NCBI RefSeq assembly: GCF_001435445.1
Contig: NZ_AZDH01000005.1
Location: 1-64,000, forward strand
Length of the DNA: 64,000 nucleotides
DNA from: Companilactobacillus kimchii DSM 13961 = JCM 10707
GTDB lineage: Bacteria > Bacillota > Bacilli > Lactobacillales > Lactobacillaceae
Direction: 5' to 3'
Part shown: piece by piece, positions 8,756-17,743 of the stretch
Position numbering within the stretch: position 1 is the stretch's first letter
Layout: every line of letters starts with the position of its first letter
Translations under genes and position numbers: made by a program
Notes under the pieces: model-generated
Databases searched by the model: none
What the model was told of the DNA's origin: nothing
What the model saw: the letters and a program-made list of their open reading frames with translations, nothing else

Positions 8756-11041
8756 TTATTTATTGTTGAGCGAATCAACTAGTGACCAATTTATTTCACC
8801 GGAGTAATTGCCGGCTTTATTTTGAGAATTAGATAGCAAAAGAATTCCATCTTGAGAATTCCAATTTTCAGTTATACTCTTCTCTTGAGTATCATCGTCA
8901 TCTTTAAAATTTTCGGCTATTGTTAGATCATTATTCAAATATGATACTTTACCGGCATGATCTCGATAAATTAAGGCACCATCAAATTTTTGATGAGTTT
9001 TTGAATCCGTTAATTTACTTGCACTGGCTTGGACAGACCAGGAGCTGCCTTTCTCTCGGCTATCAATTACGTCGATTTGCCAATTGTTCATTCGAGGAAT
9101 GATTTCATTTGGTGAAGTGAGATTTACGTTTTTGAAGTTCAATTGTGGTGATACTGATCCAAATTGAACGGTTCCTCCTACATTGATCTGTTTAGTGATC
9201 ACGTTAGTTTTATTACCTAAATTGTCTATGACATAAAATTTAACGATATTTATCTTAGAAGATAATTGGTCATTACTTAAATGGAGTATAAAACCGTTGG
9301 CAGGATTAGCATCATTTAGTTTAAAACTAGGCAAATTCTTATCATTTATTGATGGATAGACAGTCATATTGGAATTGATTAAGGAAGTTCCGTCGTGATA
9401 TTCCAATTCTGCAGGGATATCGACATCTTCATGTTGACCGATTTTTTTAATATCTGGGAAATCACTTTTTAGAGTTAAATTACGTGCCTGTATGAAAAAG
9501 GGAACTGTATTAGTATCGGTGATTAAATTATCACCTTCAAATGAGGCATGTGCGCTAGGAACGTTGAGTTTTTCAGTAGCTATTGTTTCTGTGTGCCCCT
9601 TGAGTTCCACTATTGCTTTACGACTATCTTGATTGAGCTGTTCTGGAAGGACATATTCGATAGAAGCGGGATCGTTAAGAAATTTATCACTAGGTATTTG
9701 GTAAGTATGTCCAGTTGTGGGATAGGTGATTGTTCCATTGGTAAAATGAATATTTTTGGGTACGTTCATTTTGGCATCAATGTTATTCCACGTCTTAGTC
9801 CAGCCTTTATAATCTAGATTGTAAAAATAGCTAATGTCATCATTGGGATAGACTTGACTATCGTTTTTTATGATGTCCCGATTTTGAGTATTATTATGGA
9901 TCCTGGTGGTTGCTTCCGCATCAACAAAGGAAGGAATAGATTCAAAAATCATCAAGTTATTTTCATAGTATTTACCAGTAGAGCCGGTAAACCCCCAATA
10001 GAGTTTACTGTCAGATTGAAGATTGAAGTTGGCAGTATCTAAATGAAAGCTAGTACTTTTTATGTTTTCAGCATCAGGGATGGAGCCATCAGGATTCTTG
10101 TCATTGTAACTGTAGGTCATCGTTCCCCCTGCCGGAGTCTGTTGGTTATCTATACTGATATCTGGAGACCACTTGATAGTGACATGGTGCCAATTGCTAT
10201 CGACTAAATTATTCATTCCAATAAAATTGTCATGGTGCATGGTGTAATAATAGATTGGTGGATTGGTGTTACCAGCTTTCTGTTTTATGTAGGTTTTGTA
10301 TGAAGCGGGAAATCCGGTAGCAATATGTTGAGAAAGGTTTCCAGGATTGTTAGCGTCGAAAGAAACTCCCTCACCAGAAATCTCATTGGCGCCGGTTAAT
10401 AGATTTTTATAAGTGTCGAATTCCATGGCCCAACTATTCTGGATAGCTGTTTTAGCAATATTTTCAGGATCTGAATTTGTTTTATCCCAATCGGCTCCCC
10501 AAACGCCTAATGATTGACCATTTACAGGTATTCCAGTGGATGAGAGAGCAATGGCATTTTCTTTTCTTTTATCATTTTGTAGAACAAATGCCATTCCATC
10601 TCCAGGAACCTCTCCACCAGTATTACCAAAATATATCCACATCGAGGCTATTTGCTCATGACTTAGATCAAAGTAATTTTCTTTTTCAAAATTACTCCAA
10701 ACGGCACCAACTTGATAGGTACCGTTGGTTAAACTGATAACACTAGTATCTTTAGTTGCAGGATTTTTTGAACGGACAATAGTGGCATTATTTTCATAAC
10801 TATATTTTTTACCTGAAGGGCTGTTACTTGGTGCATTAACTGGCTTAGGTGGAAACTTAGCAATCACGAAGTTATTATTATCCCAATTAAGTCCTTTAGG
10901 CGTGGTAGTAAGAGCATGTTCGTAGTCAGAGTCACCAATATCGGCTCCGACAACCTTTGTAGAAAGAAAGGTTAAAGACAAAATTGAAATGCACAAAAAA
11001 ATACCAAAAATCAAAAATTTTTTTCGATAAAAAATATTCAT
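8756..11041 (-). CDS. Secreted L-type lectin protein with C-terminal WxL-like domain (paralogue)
   Basis: This 761-residue protein is organised like its neighbour: signal peptide ending near 'KVVGA', L-type lectin ('GDGMAFVLQND', 'SLGVWGADWD', 'WAMEFDTY', 'HHVTIKW'), Ig-like middle with the shared 'SAHASFEGDNLITDTNT' block, and a WxL-like end ('DSREKGSSWSVQA', 'YSGEINWSLVDS'). ATG 11041 follows GAGAGG; the in-frame TTG at 11056 is rejected. The two genes are clearly a tandem duplication. A terminator separates them, so each has its own transcript. The promoter overlaps a candidate operator for the divergent MarR-type regulator. Confidence 0.85.
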   Translation of the reverse strand: MNIFYRKKFLIFGIFLCISILSLTFLSTKVVGADIGDSDYEHALTTTPKGLNWDNNNFVIAKFPPKPVNAPSNSPSGKKYSYENNATIVRSKNPATKDTSVISLTNGTYQVGAVWSNFEKENYFDLSHEQIASMWIYFGNTGGEVPGDGMAFVLQNDKRKENAIALSSTGIPVNGQSLGVWGADWDKTNSDPENIAKTAIQNSWAMEFDTYKNLLTGANEISGEGVSFDANNPGNLSQHIATGFPASYKTYIKQKAGNTNPPIYYYTMHHDNFIGMNNLVDSNWHHVTIKWSPDISIDNQQTPAGGTMTYSYNDKNPDGSIPDAENIKSTSFHLDTANFNLQSDSKLYWGFTGSTGKYYENNLMIFESIPSFVDAEATTRIHNNTQNRDIIKNDSQVYPNDDISYFYNLDYKGWTKTWNNIDAKMNVPKNIHFTNGTITYPTTGHTYQIPSDKFLNDPASIEYVLPEQLNQDSRKAIVELKGHTETIATEKLNVPSAHASFEGDNLITDTNTVPFFIQARNLTLKSDFPDIKKIGQHEDVDIPAELEYHDGTSLINSNMTVYPSINDKNLPSFKLNDANPANGFILHLSNDQLSSKINIVKFYVIDNLGNKTNVITKQINVGGTVQFGSVSPQLNFKNVNLTSPNEIIPRMNNWQIDVIDSREKGSSWSVQASASKLTDSKTHQKFDGALIYRDHAGKVSYLNNDLTIAENFKDDDDTQEKSITENWNSQDGILLLSNSQNKAGNYSGEINWSLVDSLNNK

Positions 11042-11076
11042 ATGGATCCCTCTCAATAGGAAATATCCTTATTTCA

Positions 11077-11111
11077 TACAAATTGTACCAATGCATTATG
11101 TATAATCTCAA
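11077..11111 (-). promoter_or_regulatory. Lectin promoter with OhrR/MarR-like operator
   Basis: On the minus strand there is a -35 TTGAGA (11106-11111), an 18-nt spacer and a -10 TACAAT (11082-11087). The -10 lies inside the palindrome TACAAATTGTA (11077-11087), which resembles the TACAAT half-sites of OhrR-type operators. The divergent neighbour encodes such a regulator. Confidence 0.5.
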
Positions 11112-11285
11112 TTAATTTAAGTATTTTTATTATTATTTGAGTTTAAAAAATATAAATATTTGATTATAAATTTTATATTATATGTGAGATATTTTAAATT
11201 AAGTTGTGTGAAATAGAATAGTTTACAATTCCTTAGATTAAGAATAAAATGTAGGCATAAAATGAAATAAGGAGGGATGATTTAT

Positions 11286-11738
11286 ATGGCAGAAAAGATT
11301 GCAATTGATGCTACCAAGCCAATCCCCTTGGACGACCACTTATGTTTCTCTCTCTATGCAACTTCACGTGCGATTCAAAAGTTATATCACGATGGACTTA
11401 GCAAAAATAATTTAACGTATCCACAATATTTGGTATTAGTTTCACTCTATGAATATGATCATGTTACAGTTAAAAGACTGGGTGAATTGCTTTCACTCGA
11501 TTCAGGGACTTTAACACCTTTGTTAAAGCGTATGGAAAAAGAAGGGTTAGTGACTCGTCAACGTAGTAAAGATGATGAACGAGTTGTTAATGTAAAATTG
11601 ACTGACTTGGGAATCTCCAAGCGTAAGGATATTAATGAATTACCAGAGATATTGGTAGCAAAGAGTAATTTCACAGCTGATGAATGGAATACTTTGGAAG
11701 ATTTATCTAAAAAATTATTTACGAATATAACAAAATAA
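11286..11738 (+). CDS. MarR/OhrR-family transcriptional regulator
   Basis: The 150-residue protein has a winged-helix MarR core ('VTVKRLGELLSLDSGTLTPLL' region, wing 'TRQRSKDDERVV'). Near the N-terminus is 'LCFSLYATSRAI', the place and context of the redox-sensing cysteine in OhrR proteins. It therefore probably senses organic peroxides through this single Cys. The start is ATG 11286, with GGAGG at 11271-11275; the ATG at 11277 is too close. It is divergent from the lectin gene, and no ohr-type peroxidase gene lies beside it, which is unusual for OhrR. Confidence 0.8.
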   Translation: MAEKIAIDATKPIPLDDHLCFSLYATSRAIQKLYHDGLSKNNLTYPQYLVLVSLYEYDHVTVKRLGELLSLDSGTLTPLLKRMEKEGLVTRQRSKDDERVVNVKLTDLGISKRKDINELPEILVAKSNFTADEWNTLEDLSKKLFTNITK

Positions 11739-11770
11739 GGATTCACCGATTAAGGTGAATCCTTATTTTT
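11734..11770 (+). terminator. Bidirectional terminator between marR and nrdF
   Basis: A perfect 14-bp stem (11734-11747 with 11754-11767) is flanked by A and T runs and overlaps the stop codon of the MarR gene. It serves both convergent transcripts. Confidence 0.9.
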
Positions 11771-11778
11771 ATAGCTTA

Positions 11779-12804
11779 TTATTTCAATTTTTTAACTTTA
11801 TCGAAAAGTGAATTGCCATCTGGTGTTTTGTTGTCGCCAGTACGTCCGATATCGTAATCGGAATCTTTCATAGCTTCAACTTTACCCATTAGATAACCAT
11901 TACCAACTTGTGAGAAGAAGTCGTGGTTACTTGTTCCGGTAGAAATACCGTTCATAACGATAGGATTAACATCTTCAGCATTACCATCAGGGAACAATGG
12001 TTCTTGTCCTAAGTTCATCAAAGCTTTATTAGCGTTATAACGAAGGAAAACAAGAACTTCATCGACCCAACCAACTTCTTTGTACAATTCTTTAGTATAT
12101 TTCTCTTCATTATCGTAGAGAGTATAGAGTAGATCATACATCCAGTCTTTTAATTCAGATTGTTTGTCTTCACTCAATTCGTTGAAACCTAATTGGAATT
12201 TGTAACCAATATAAGTTCCGTGAACTGATTCATCACGAATGATCAACTTAATGATTTCAGCAACATTAGCTAGTTTATTATTACCTAGATAATAAAGTGG
12301 TGTGTAGAATCCTGAATAGAAAAGGAAGCTTTCTAGGAAAACACTAGCAACTTTCTTTTGTAGTGGTTCACCATTTTGATAGATATCATTAATGAATTTA
12401 GCTTTCTTTTGAAGGTATTCATTGTGATCTGTCCAATCAAAAATCTCTTCGATTTCTTCAGCACTATTCAAGGTACTGAAGATAGATGAGTAACTCTTGG
12501 CATGAACTGATTCCATGAATTCAATGTTATTGAAAACAGCTGTTTCAGCTTGAGTACGAGTATCCTTTAGCATTGCTTGGATTCCATCTTGTGATTGAAG
12601 AGTATCCAATAGTGTTAAGCCACCAAAAACGTGTCCAACAACAGTTTGCTCAGCAGGACTGAGGGTACGCCAGTCGTCTAAATCGTTGGAAAGTGGAATA
12701 CGTGTATCCAACCAAAATTGTGAAGTTAACTTTTCCCAAGTTTCCTTGTCAATTTGGTCTTCTAGTTTATTCCAATTCATTGATTTGTAATATGTATCAA
12801 CCAT
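11779..12804 (-). CDS. nrdF: Class Ib ribonucleotide reductase, beta subunit
   Basis: NrdF is the small subunit that holds the dinuclear metal centre and tyrosyl radical of class Ib ribonucleotide reductase. The 341-residue protein shows the family's metal ligands in 'FLDT..EAVFNNIEFMESVHAKSYS' (E and ExxH) and 'RDESVHG' (ExxH), plus the 'LSPAEQTVVGHVFGGL' N-terminal region. It is the last gene of nrdHIEF, 15 nt after nrdE. It makes deoxyribonucleotides together with NrdE, and NrdI supplies the oxidant for the manganese form. Confidence 0.95.
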   Translation of the reverse strand: MVDTYYKSMNWNKLEDQIDKETWEKLTSQFWLDTRIPLSNDLDDWRTLSPAEQTVVGHVFGGLTLLDTLQSQDGIQAMLKDTRTQAETAVFNNIEFMESVHAKSYSSIFSTLNSAEEIEEIFDWTDHNEYLQKKAKFINDIYQNGEPLQKKVASVFLESFLFYSGFYTPLYYLGNNKLANVAEIIKLIIRDESVHGTYIGYKFQLGFNELSEDKQSELKDWMYDLLYTLYDNEEKYTKELYKEVGWVDEVLVFLRYNANKALMNLGQEPLFPDGNAEDVNPIVMNGISTGTSNHDFFSQVGNGYLMGKVEAMKDSDYDIGRTGDNKTPDGNSLFDKVKKLK

Positions 12805-12819
12805 TATAAAAATTTCCTC

Positions 12820-14997
12820 CTAGATAGAGCAGCTTTCGCACTCGTTACTGCCGATTTCATCATTATTTTCAGTAAAAGTTCTGACGTAGTAAAGTGACTT
12901 GATACCCTTGTAGTAAGCATAGTTACGTAAAATACTTAGATCACGTGTTGTTTGCTTAGTATCGTCCGCATCTTTCCAATCATAAAGACCAGCAGGAATT
13001 TCTGAACGCATGAAGAGTGTCAAACTCATTCCTTGATCAATATGTTCTTGAGCTGAAGCATAAGTATCGATAACTTTACGCATATCAGTATCATATGCTG
13101 ACTTGTAGTATTTGATAGTATCGTTACTCAAAAGTGGTGCTGGGAAGTATAACTTACCATTTTTCTTCTCTTGTCTTTCTTCAACTAATCTAGTAATAGG
13201 TTGCAAACTAGCACTAGTGTTGTTGATGTAAGAGATAGAACCAGTTGGGGCAACGGCCATACGATAGGCGTTATAAATTCCATCACGCATAACGTTGTCT
13301 TTTAGTTTTGACCAATCCTCTGGTTGAGGAATGAAGATATCATTGAAGAGTTCTTTGACAGCGTCAAGTTTAGGGGCAAAGCTCTTGTCTAGATACTTGT
13401 CAAAATAAGATCCGTCTGCATATTTTGATTTTTCAAAATTAGCAAAGGTTTCGTGGCGTTCTTTAGCAATATTGTTACTCTCAACTAATGTCCAGTAATT
13501 AATTAGCATGAAGTAGACATTGATGAATTCAATTGCTTCAGGAGAGCCATATTCGAGGTGTTGGCTAGCTAAAAAGGTATGGAGTCCCATTGCCCCTAAA
13601 CCGATAGAATGGTTCTTCTTGTTACCATTTGCTACTGGTGGCACAGCAGTAATGTTAGAAGCGTCACTGACAAAAGTTAGGGCTCTAGTCATGGAACGAA
13701 TTGATTGTCCGAAGTCGGGGCTTTGCATCATATTCAAAATGTTAGTAGAACCAAGGTTACAACTAACATCAGTTCCCAATTTAACGTATTCTTGAGCATC
13801 ATTTAGTTCAGAAGGTATCTGGACTTGTTGAATCTCAGTACAGAGGTTACTCATGATGATCTTACCATCGATAGGATTGTCGCGGTTAACAGTATCAATA
13901 TTCAAAACGTAAGGATAACCGGATTCTTGTTGTAGTTTACTGATTTCGTCTTCTAGTTCACGAGCTTCAATCTTATATTTCTTGATACGGTCGTCTTTGA
14001 CCATATTGTCATATTCTTTAGTGATATCAACGTATGAGAAGGGAACACCGTAAACTTTTTCAACTGAATAAGGGCTGAAGAGGTACATATCTTCATTATT
14101 ACGAACTAATTCGTAATACTTATCAGGTACGATGACACCTAGTGAAAGAGTCTTAACACGGACCTTTTCGTCGGCATTTTCTTTTTTAGCAGATAGGAAG
14201 TCAATGATATCTGGATGGAAAACGTTCAAATAAACGGCACCAGCACCTTGTCTTTGGCCTAATTGGTTACTGTAACTGAAACTATCTTCCAATAACTTCA
14301 TAACTGGTAGGACACCAGATGAAGAGTTATCAACGCCTTTAATTGGTGAACCTGATTCACGTAAGTTGGATAGCGTTATACCGACACCACCACCGATTCG
14401 TGATAGCTGAAGGGCACTGTTGATTGTTCTACCAATGCTATTCATGTCATCTGTTACTTGTAATAAGAAACAAGAAACGTATTCTCCACGACGTTTACGA
14501 CCGGCATTTAAGAATGAAGGTGTTGCGGGTTGATAACGTTGGGCAATCATTTCAGTAGCTAGACTCTTAGCTAAAGTTTGATCTCCACGAGCATACAAAA
14601 GGGCGTTAAAAAGAATTCTCATCTCGTAATTTTCAAGATAGAGATCACCATCATTAGTCTTTAAGGCATATTGGTTATAAAACTTATATGCAGCCATGAA
14701 AGATTGGAATTGAAAATGCTGATCTAATAAGTAGTCATAAAGATTAGCCACAAATTCATGTGGATACTCATCGATAACTTCTTTTTCAATAAAGTTATTG
14801 TCGATCAAATAGTCAATGTGATCCTTGAAAGAAGCAAACTTCTTAGTATTTGGCTCAACATTTTCAGTGAAGAAGGCTTTAACAGCTTCCTTATCCTTAT
14901 TAAGTGGAATCTTATCATCTACAGGGATGTTGATTTCATTATTCAATTTGAAATAATGAAGTTTAGTTGCATCTAGGTTATTTAATCCCAATTTCAT
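12820..14997 (-). CDS. nrdE: Class Ib ribonucleotide reductase, alpha subunit
   Basis: NrdE is the catalytic subunit reducing ribonucleoside diphosphates. At 725 residues it has normal length. It has 'PATPSFLNAGRKR', the substrate-site cysteine in 'VSCFL', the radical-site motif 'SNLCTEIQQ', 'VSCNLGSTN' and the C-terminal redox pair in 'CESCSI', which receives electrons from NrdH. The N-terminus is the short class Ib type, without a full ATP-cone activity domain. Its start overlaps the end of nrdI by 20 nt, which indicates translational coupling. Confidence 0.96.
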   Translation of the reverse strand: MKLGLNNLDATKLHYFKLNNEINIPVDDKIPLNKDKEAVKAFFTENVEPNTKKFASFKDHIDYLIDNNFIEKEVIDEYPHEFVANLYDYLLDQHFQFQSFMAAYKFYNQYALKTNDGDLYLENYEMRILFNALLYARGDQTLAKSLATEMIAQRYQPATPSFLNAGRKRRGEYVSCFLLQVTDDMNSIGRTINSALQLSRIGGGVGITLSNLRESGSPIKGVDNSSSGVLPVMKLLEDSFSYSNQLGQRQGAGAVYLNVFHPDIIDFLSAKKENADEKVRVKTLSLGVIVPDKYYELVRNNEDMYLFSPYSVEKVYGVPFSYVDITKEYDNMVKDDRIKKYKIEARELEDEISKLQQESGYPYVLNIDTVNRDNPIDGKIIMSNLCTEIQQVQIPSELNDAQEYVKLGTDVSCNLGSTNILNMMQSPDFGQSIRSMTRALTFVSDASNITAVPPVANGNKKNHSIGLGAMGLHTFLASQHLEYGSPEAIEFINVYFMLINYWTLVESNNIAKERHETFANFEKSKYADGSYFDKYLDKSFAPKLDAVKELFNDIFIPQPEDWSKLKDNVMRDGIYNAYRMAVAPTGSISYINNTSASLQPITRLVEERQEKKNGKLYFPAPLLSNDTIKYYKSAYDTDMRKVIDTYASAQEHIDQGMSLTLFMRSEIPAGLYDWKDADDTKQTTRDLSILRNYAYYKGIKSLYYVRTFTENNDEIGSNECESCSI

Positions 14998-15352
14998 TCA
15001 CTACTTTCTTAAAGTTTTCGACGTCTTTTTGTGTACCATTGAATTCAAATTCAAAGACAACCGGAACGTCTAATCCATGGGCGATGTCTTTTGCGGTGTG
15101 ATTATATAGAGTATTGAAATTACGATTACCGCCACCGGCAACGCCAATACAATTTTGAGCGTTATCTTTATATTGTAAAAAGTCGATTACAGGATCCATC
15201 ATATCGTCATCGTAAGCAGGTACGATAAGAATAAATGGCCGACCCATTTGGTAAAAGGGGTCGGCGTCGGTTATTTCATATCCATCTATTCCTAGTTTAT
15301 TAACGAACCGTCTAGTCTGTCCGGTGATAGAATAATAAGCTATTTTTTTCAT
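14978..15352 (-). CDS. nrdI: NrdI flavodoxin-like protein
   Basis: The 124-residue flavodoxin-like protein has the FMN phosphate loop 'YYSITGQTRRFV' at its N-terminus and the flavin-contacting 'GVAGGGNRNFNTLY' segment typical of NrdI. It supplies the oxidant that assembles the manganese-tyrosyl cofactor in NrdF. It lies 2 nt after nrdH and overlaps nrdE. Confidence 0.94.
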   Translation of the reverse strand: MKKIAYYSITGQTRRFVNKLGIDGYEITDADPFYQMGRPFILIVPAYDDDMMDPVIDFLQYKDNAQNCIGVAGGGNRNFNTLYNHTAKDIAHGLDVPVVFEFEFNGTQKDVENFKKVVNEIGIK

Positions 15353-15354
15353 GA

Positions 15355-15585
15355 TTAACCTACGAGGTCTTTAAGACTGTCTGGGCGAAAACCGACGATA
15401 GGATCGCTGACAGAGTTCATAACTACAGGAACACTCTTAAAACCTTGTTGTTTTAAAAGATCTAAATATTCTGGATCTTGGTTGATGTTTCTTTCTTCAA
15501 AGGAAACGTTGTGCTCCTTTAAGTATCTCTTAGTCATTTTGCATTGCATACAGTTGTTCTTGCTATATACGATTACGTTATTCAT
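15355..15585 (-). CDS. nrdH: NrdH glutaredoxin-like redoxin
   Basis: NrdH is the electron donor of class Ib ribonucleotide reductase. The 76-residue protein has the thioredoxin-fold active site C-M-Q-C near residue 12 and the late conserved 'GFRPDSL' element of NrdH proteins. It is the first gene of the operon, directly behind the promoter with NrdR-like boxes. Confidence 0.94.
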   Translation of the reverse strand: MNNVIVYSKNNCMQCKMTKRYLKEHNVSFEERNINQDPEYLDLLKQQGFKSVPVVMNSVSDPIVGFRPDSLKDLVG

Positions 15586-15620
15586 AGTGAGTAACTCCTT
15601 TCAACTTGCTATTCCCAATT

Positions 15621-15691
15621 AGTATAATCATTTGAAAATTTAAACACAACATATAGTATTCGACATAACGGCTAATACACGATATAGCGTG
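15621..15691 (-). promoter_or_regulatory. nrd promoter with two NrdR-like boxes
   Basis: The minus strand shows -35 TTGTGT (15644-15649), a 17-nt spacer and -10 TATACT (15621-15626). A 16-nt NrdR-like box, ACACAACATATAGTAT (15644-15659), covers the -35. A second near-palindromic box, CACGATATAGCGTG (15678-15691), lies 33 nt away centre to centre, about three helical turns, as expected for paired NrdR boxes. NrdR is the ATP/dATP-sensing repressor of nrd genes in most bacteria. Confidence 0.7.
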
Positions 15692-15855
15692 GTTATACTG
15701 TCATTATAAAAAATCGACAAACGTATGTGCCCACACAATTTCGACCGTTTTGTATCTCAGTTTCAAATATTTTTTCGATTCGTGGTAAAATTAGCGTAAT
15801 GACTATTATAAAGTTATGAAGTGTTTAAGACAATTAATTTAGTTGGGAGAAAACT

Positions 15856-16482
15856 ATGAGTTCTTGGAATTTTGTGGGAATTATTGCATGGATTATTGTA
15901 ATTGCACTATTAATCTTTGTTGTATTTAATATTAGAAATCGTCATTTAAAAATTCTTGTTCAACAAAAGAAGAAAATTACTGGAGTAACAATTTTAACAG
16001 ATCTATTGGAAATTGTTGTCGTCATTTTAGCTGTTAGTGGGATGTTATACACTAGCTTGTTTACTAAGGTTGATTTGAATGATAAGGATAATATTACTGT
16101 TAGTTATAAATATAATCCGATGATCGTTCAAACGACAGATGACGGACAGGGTTATTACGTTAAAATCAATAAGCAGGAATCTAGTTCATCAACTGATGTT
16201 TATCAATATTGGTTGAATAATTCTAAATATACGGTCTCAAGTCAAAATGCTACTGTTTCGGATGCAACATTACCATTTACTGTTTCCGGATTACGTTTGA
16301 ATTGGCCCGTTAAAAAAATTAAGAAACTTGATTCTAAGTATCAAGATGCTTACGTTATAACAATGCAGGCCAAGTACAAGAATAATTTCAGAAATGGTTT
16401 AGGTTTAAAGGCTAACCGTTTTGCAATGGAATATCGTGTTTTGAGAGTACCTGCTAGTTCATTTATTAATGTTGAAAAATAA
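15856..16482 (+). CDS. Membrane protein resembling the LVIS_2131 family
   Basis: The 208-residue protein has two N-terminal membrane segments (about residues 7-25 and 45-66) and a roughly 140-residue extracellular domain rich in beta-type sequence ('NITVSYKYNPMIV', 'LPFTVSGLRLNWPV'). From memory it resembles the lactobacillus-specific LVIS_2131 family, whose function is unknown. The start is supported by TTGGGAGAAA. It is divergent from nrdHIEF and has its own terminator. Confidence 0.6.
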   Translation: MSSWNFVGIIAWIIVIALLIFVVFNIRNRHLKILVQQKKKITGVTILTDLLEIVVVILAVSGMLYTSLFTKVDLNDKDNITVSYKYNPMIVQTTDDGQGYYVKINKQESSSSTDVYQYWLNNSKYTVSSQNATVSDATLPFTVSGLRLNWPVKKIKKLDSKYQDAYVITMQAKYKNNFRNGLGLKANRFAMEYRVLRVPASSFINVEK

Positions 16483-16566
16483 AGAAAATAGTTTGGAATA
16501 TAACTACTTTGTTAACCAATATGCAGTGTAAATGTGGAAGATAATATAAATTTTTCCGTTTAAAAC

Positions 16567-16609
16567 AAATAGGAGCAGGTAATCAAGTACGATTACCTGC
16601 TCCTATTTT
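16567..16609 (+). terminator. Terminator, strong
   Basis: A perfect 18-bp stem (16567-16584 with 16591-16608) closes a 6-nt loop and is followed by T residues. It ends the 15.9-kb membrane-protein gene. Confidence 0.9.
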
Positions 16610-16675
16610 CCTTAATACTCGAAAGCTGAACATGTTATATTCAGCTCTTTGTTTGGAAATACATATATTTTATAA

Positions 16676-16885
16676 TTACTTAGCTTTTTTGATTTTCTTG
16701 ATGCTTACAACAATCTTGTTGTTTAGTTCAGTTTTATTAGCATTATCTTTAGGATCATTTTTTACAATTTCCATTAAAGCAGAGTGCTCGTAGATTTTTT
16801 CAACTTTGCCTTGGAATGGGTAATCCATATCTTCATCAACGGAGCAGTCGTAAACAGTTCCAACCTTTAAATCTTCTATTTTCAT
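16676..16885 (-). CDS. DUF2187-like small protein
   Basis: The 69-residue protein resembles DUF2187/YkvS-like proteins, which have a small SH3/KOW-like barrel: 'LKVGTVYDC', 'GKVEKIYEHSALMEIV' and 'KIVVSIKKIKK' fit that pattern. It has a basic C-terminus. The function is unknown. The ribosome binding site reads GAGGAG on the minus strand. It is divergent from the guanylate-kinase-like gene. Confidence 0.65.
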   Translation of the reverse strand: MKIEDLKVGTVYDCSVDEDMDYPFQGKVEKIYEHSALMEIVKNDPKDNANKTELNNKIVVSIKKIKKAK

Positions 16886-16969
16886 ATGTAAAATCTCCTC
16901 GGATTAATTACTTAACAGACTAGTATATTAATATAGTAGAAGAAATATTTCAAACATAGGGGTTCTATA

Positions 16970-17527
16970 ATGGATAAAAAAATTATTGTAATTACCGGTG
17001 CAAGTGGTACCGGCAAGACTACCATTAGCAAATATTTGAAAAATACTTATCGTATACCAAGTGTCATCACTCACACTACTAGATTACCACGTGATGGCGA
17101 AAAAAACGGTATTGATTACTATTTTGAAACGGAAGATTCCTTTTTTAAGAATCATTATTTGGAAAAAGTTGAATACAGTGGTCATTGGTATGGGTCTTCA
17201 GAAGAAAGTCTTAATAAGACTTGGGAAAATTATGATGCTGCTAGTATTGTAGTCGATACACAAGGAGCCATCTCATATAAAGAAAGATATGGCGAAAATG
17301 CTATTGTGATATTTTTAGAAGTAGACTATGACACAGTTGCCAAACGTTTAAAACTACGTGGAGATGATCACAAGCGTCTGGTTTCACGTATAAATAGTGA
17401 TGAATTCCTCAGAGATTTAAGAATTCCTAAAGAATTAGAAGGAAAATCCTATAAAATCGTTAATAATGACATCGAAATCACTAAAAAAAGGGTCGATCAG
17501 ATAATAAAAAGTAAAAAAGTAAATTAA
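16970..17527 (+). CDS. Guanylate kinase-like protein
   Basis: The 185-residue P-loop kinase has 'GASGTGKTTIS' as Walker A and the GMP-binding signature 'TTRLPRDGEKNGIDYYF', which are hallmarks of guanylate kinases. 'YGSSEESL' and 'VVDTQGA' match the following GMP/Mg segments. It is somewhat shorter and more divergent than a typical housekeeping Gmk, which is usually cotranscribed with rpoZ; here the gene stands alone. It may be a paralogue with a changed role or substrate. Confidence 0.75.
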   Translation: MDKKIIVITGASGTGKTTISKYLKNTYRIPSVITHTTRLPRDGEKNGIDYYFETEDSFFKNHYLEKVEYSGHWYGSSEESLNKTWENYDAASIVVDTQGAISYKERYGENAIVIFLEVDYDTVAKRLKLRGDDHKRLVSRINSDEFLRDLRIPKELEGKSYKIVNNDIEITKKRVDQIIKSKKVN

Positions 17528-17540
17528 TTTGCTTTTTCAC

Positions 17541-17587
17541 AATAGGGCTATAAATGTTGGTAAAACAACGTTTATAGCCCTATTTTT
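17541..17587 (+). terminator. Terminator after the guanylate-kinase-like gene
   Basis: Long complementary arms (17541-17554 and 17571-17584, with inner pairing) are followed by T5. Confidence 0.9.
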
Positions 17588-17743
17588 GTCAAAAGTTTCA
17601 AAGTGTAACATTCTTATACAATTGTTGTAACAGTTCTGCAATATTCGGAGAGTAATATAGTGGTCGTTGAGTGATAAGAAATTAATAAATAATAAAAATT
17701 TAAACAATTAAAAAAATATACCAATTCATGGGGGATTTCAATT

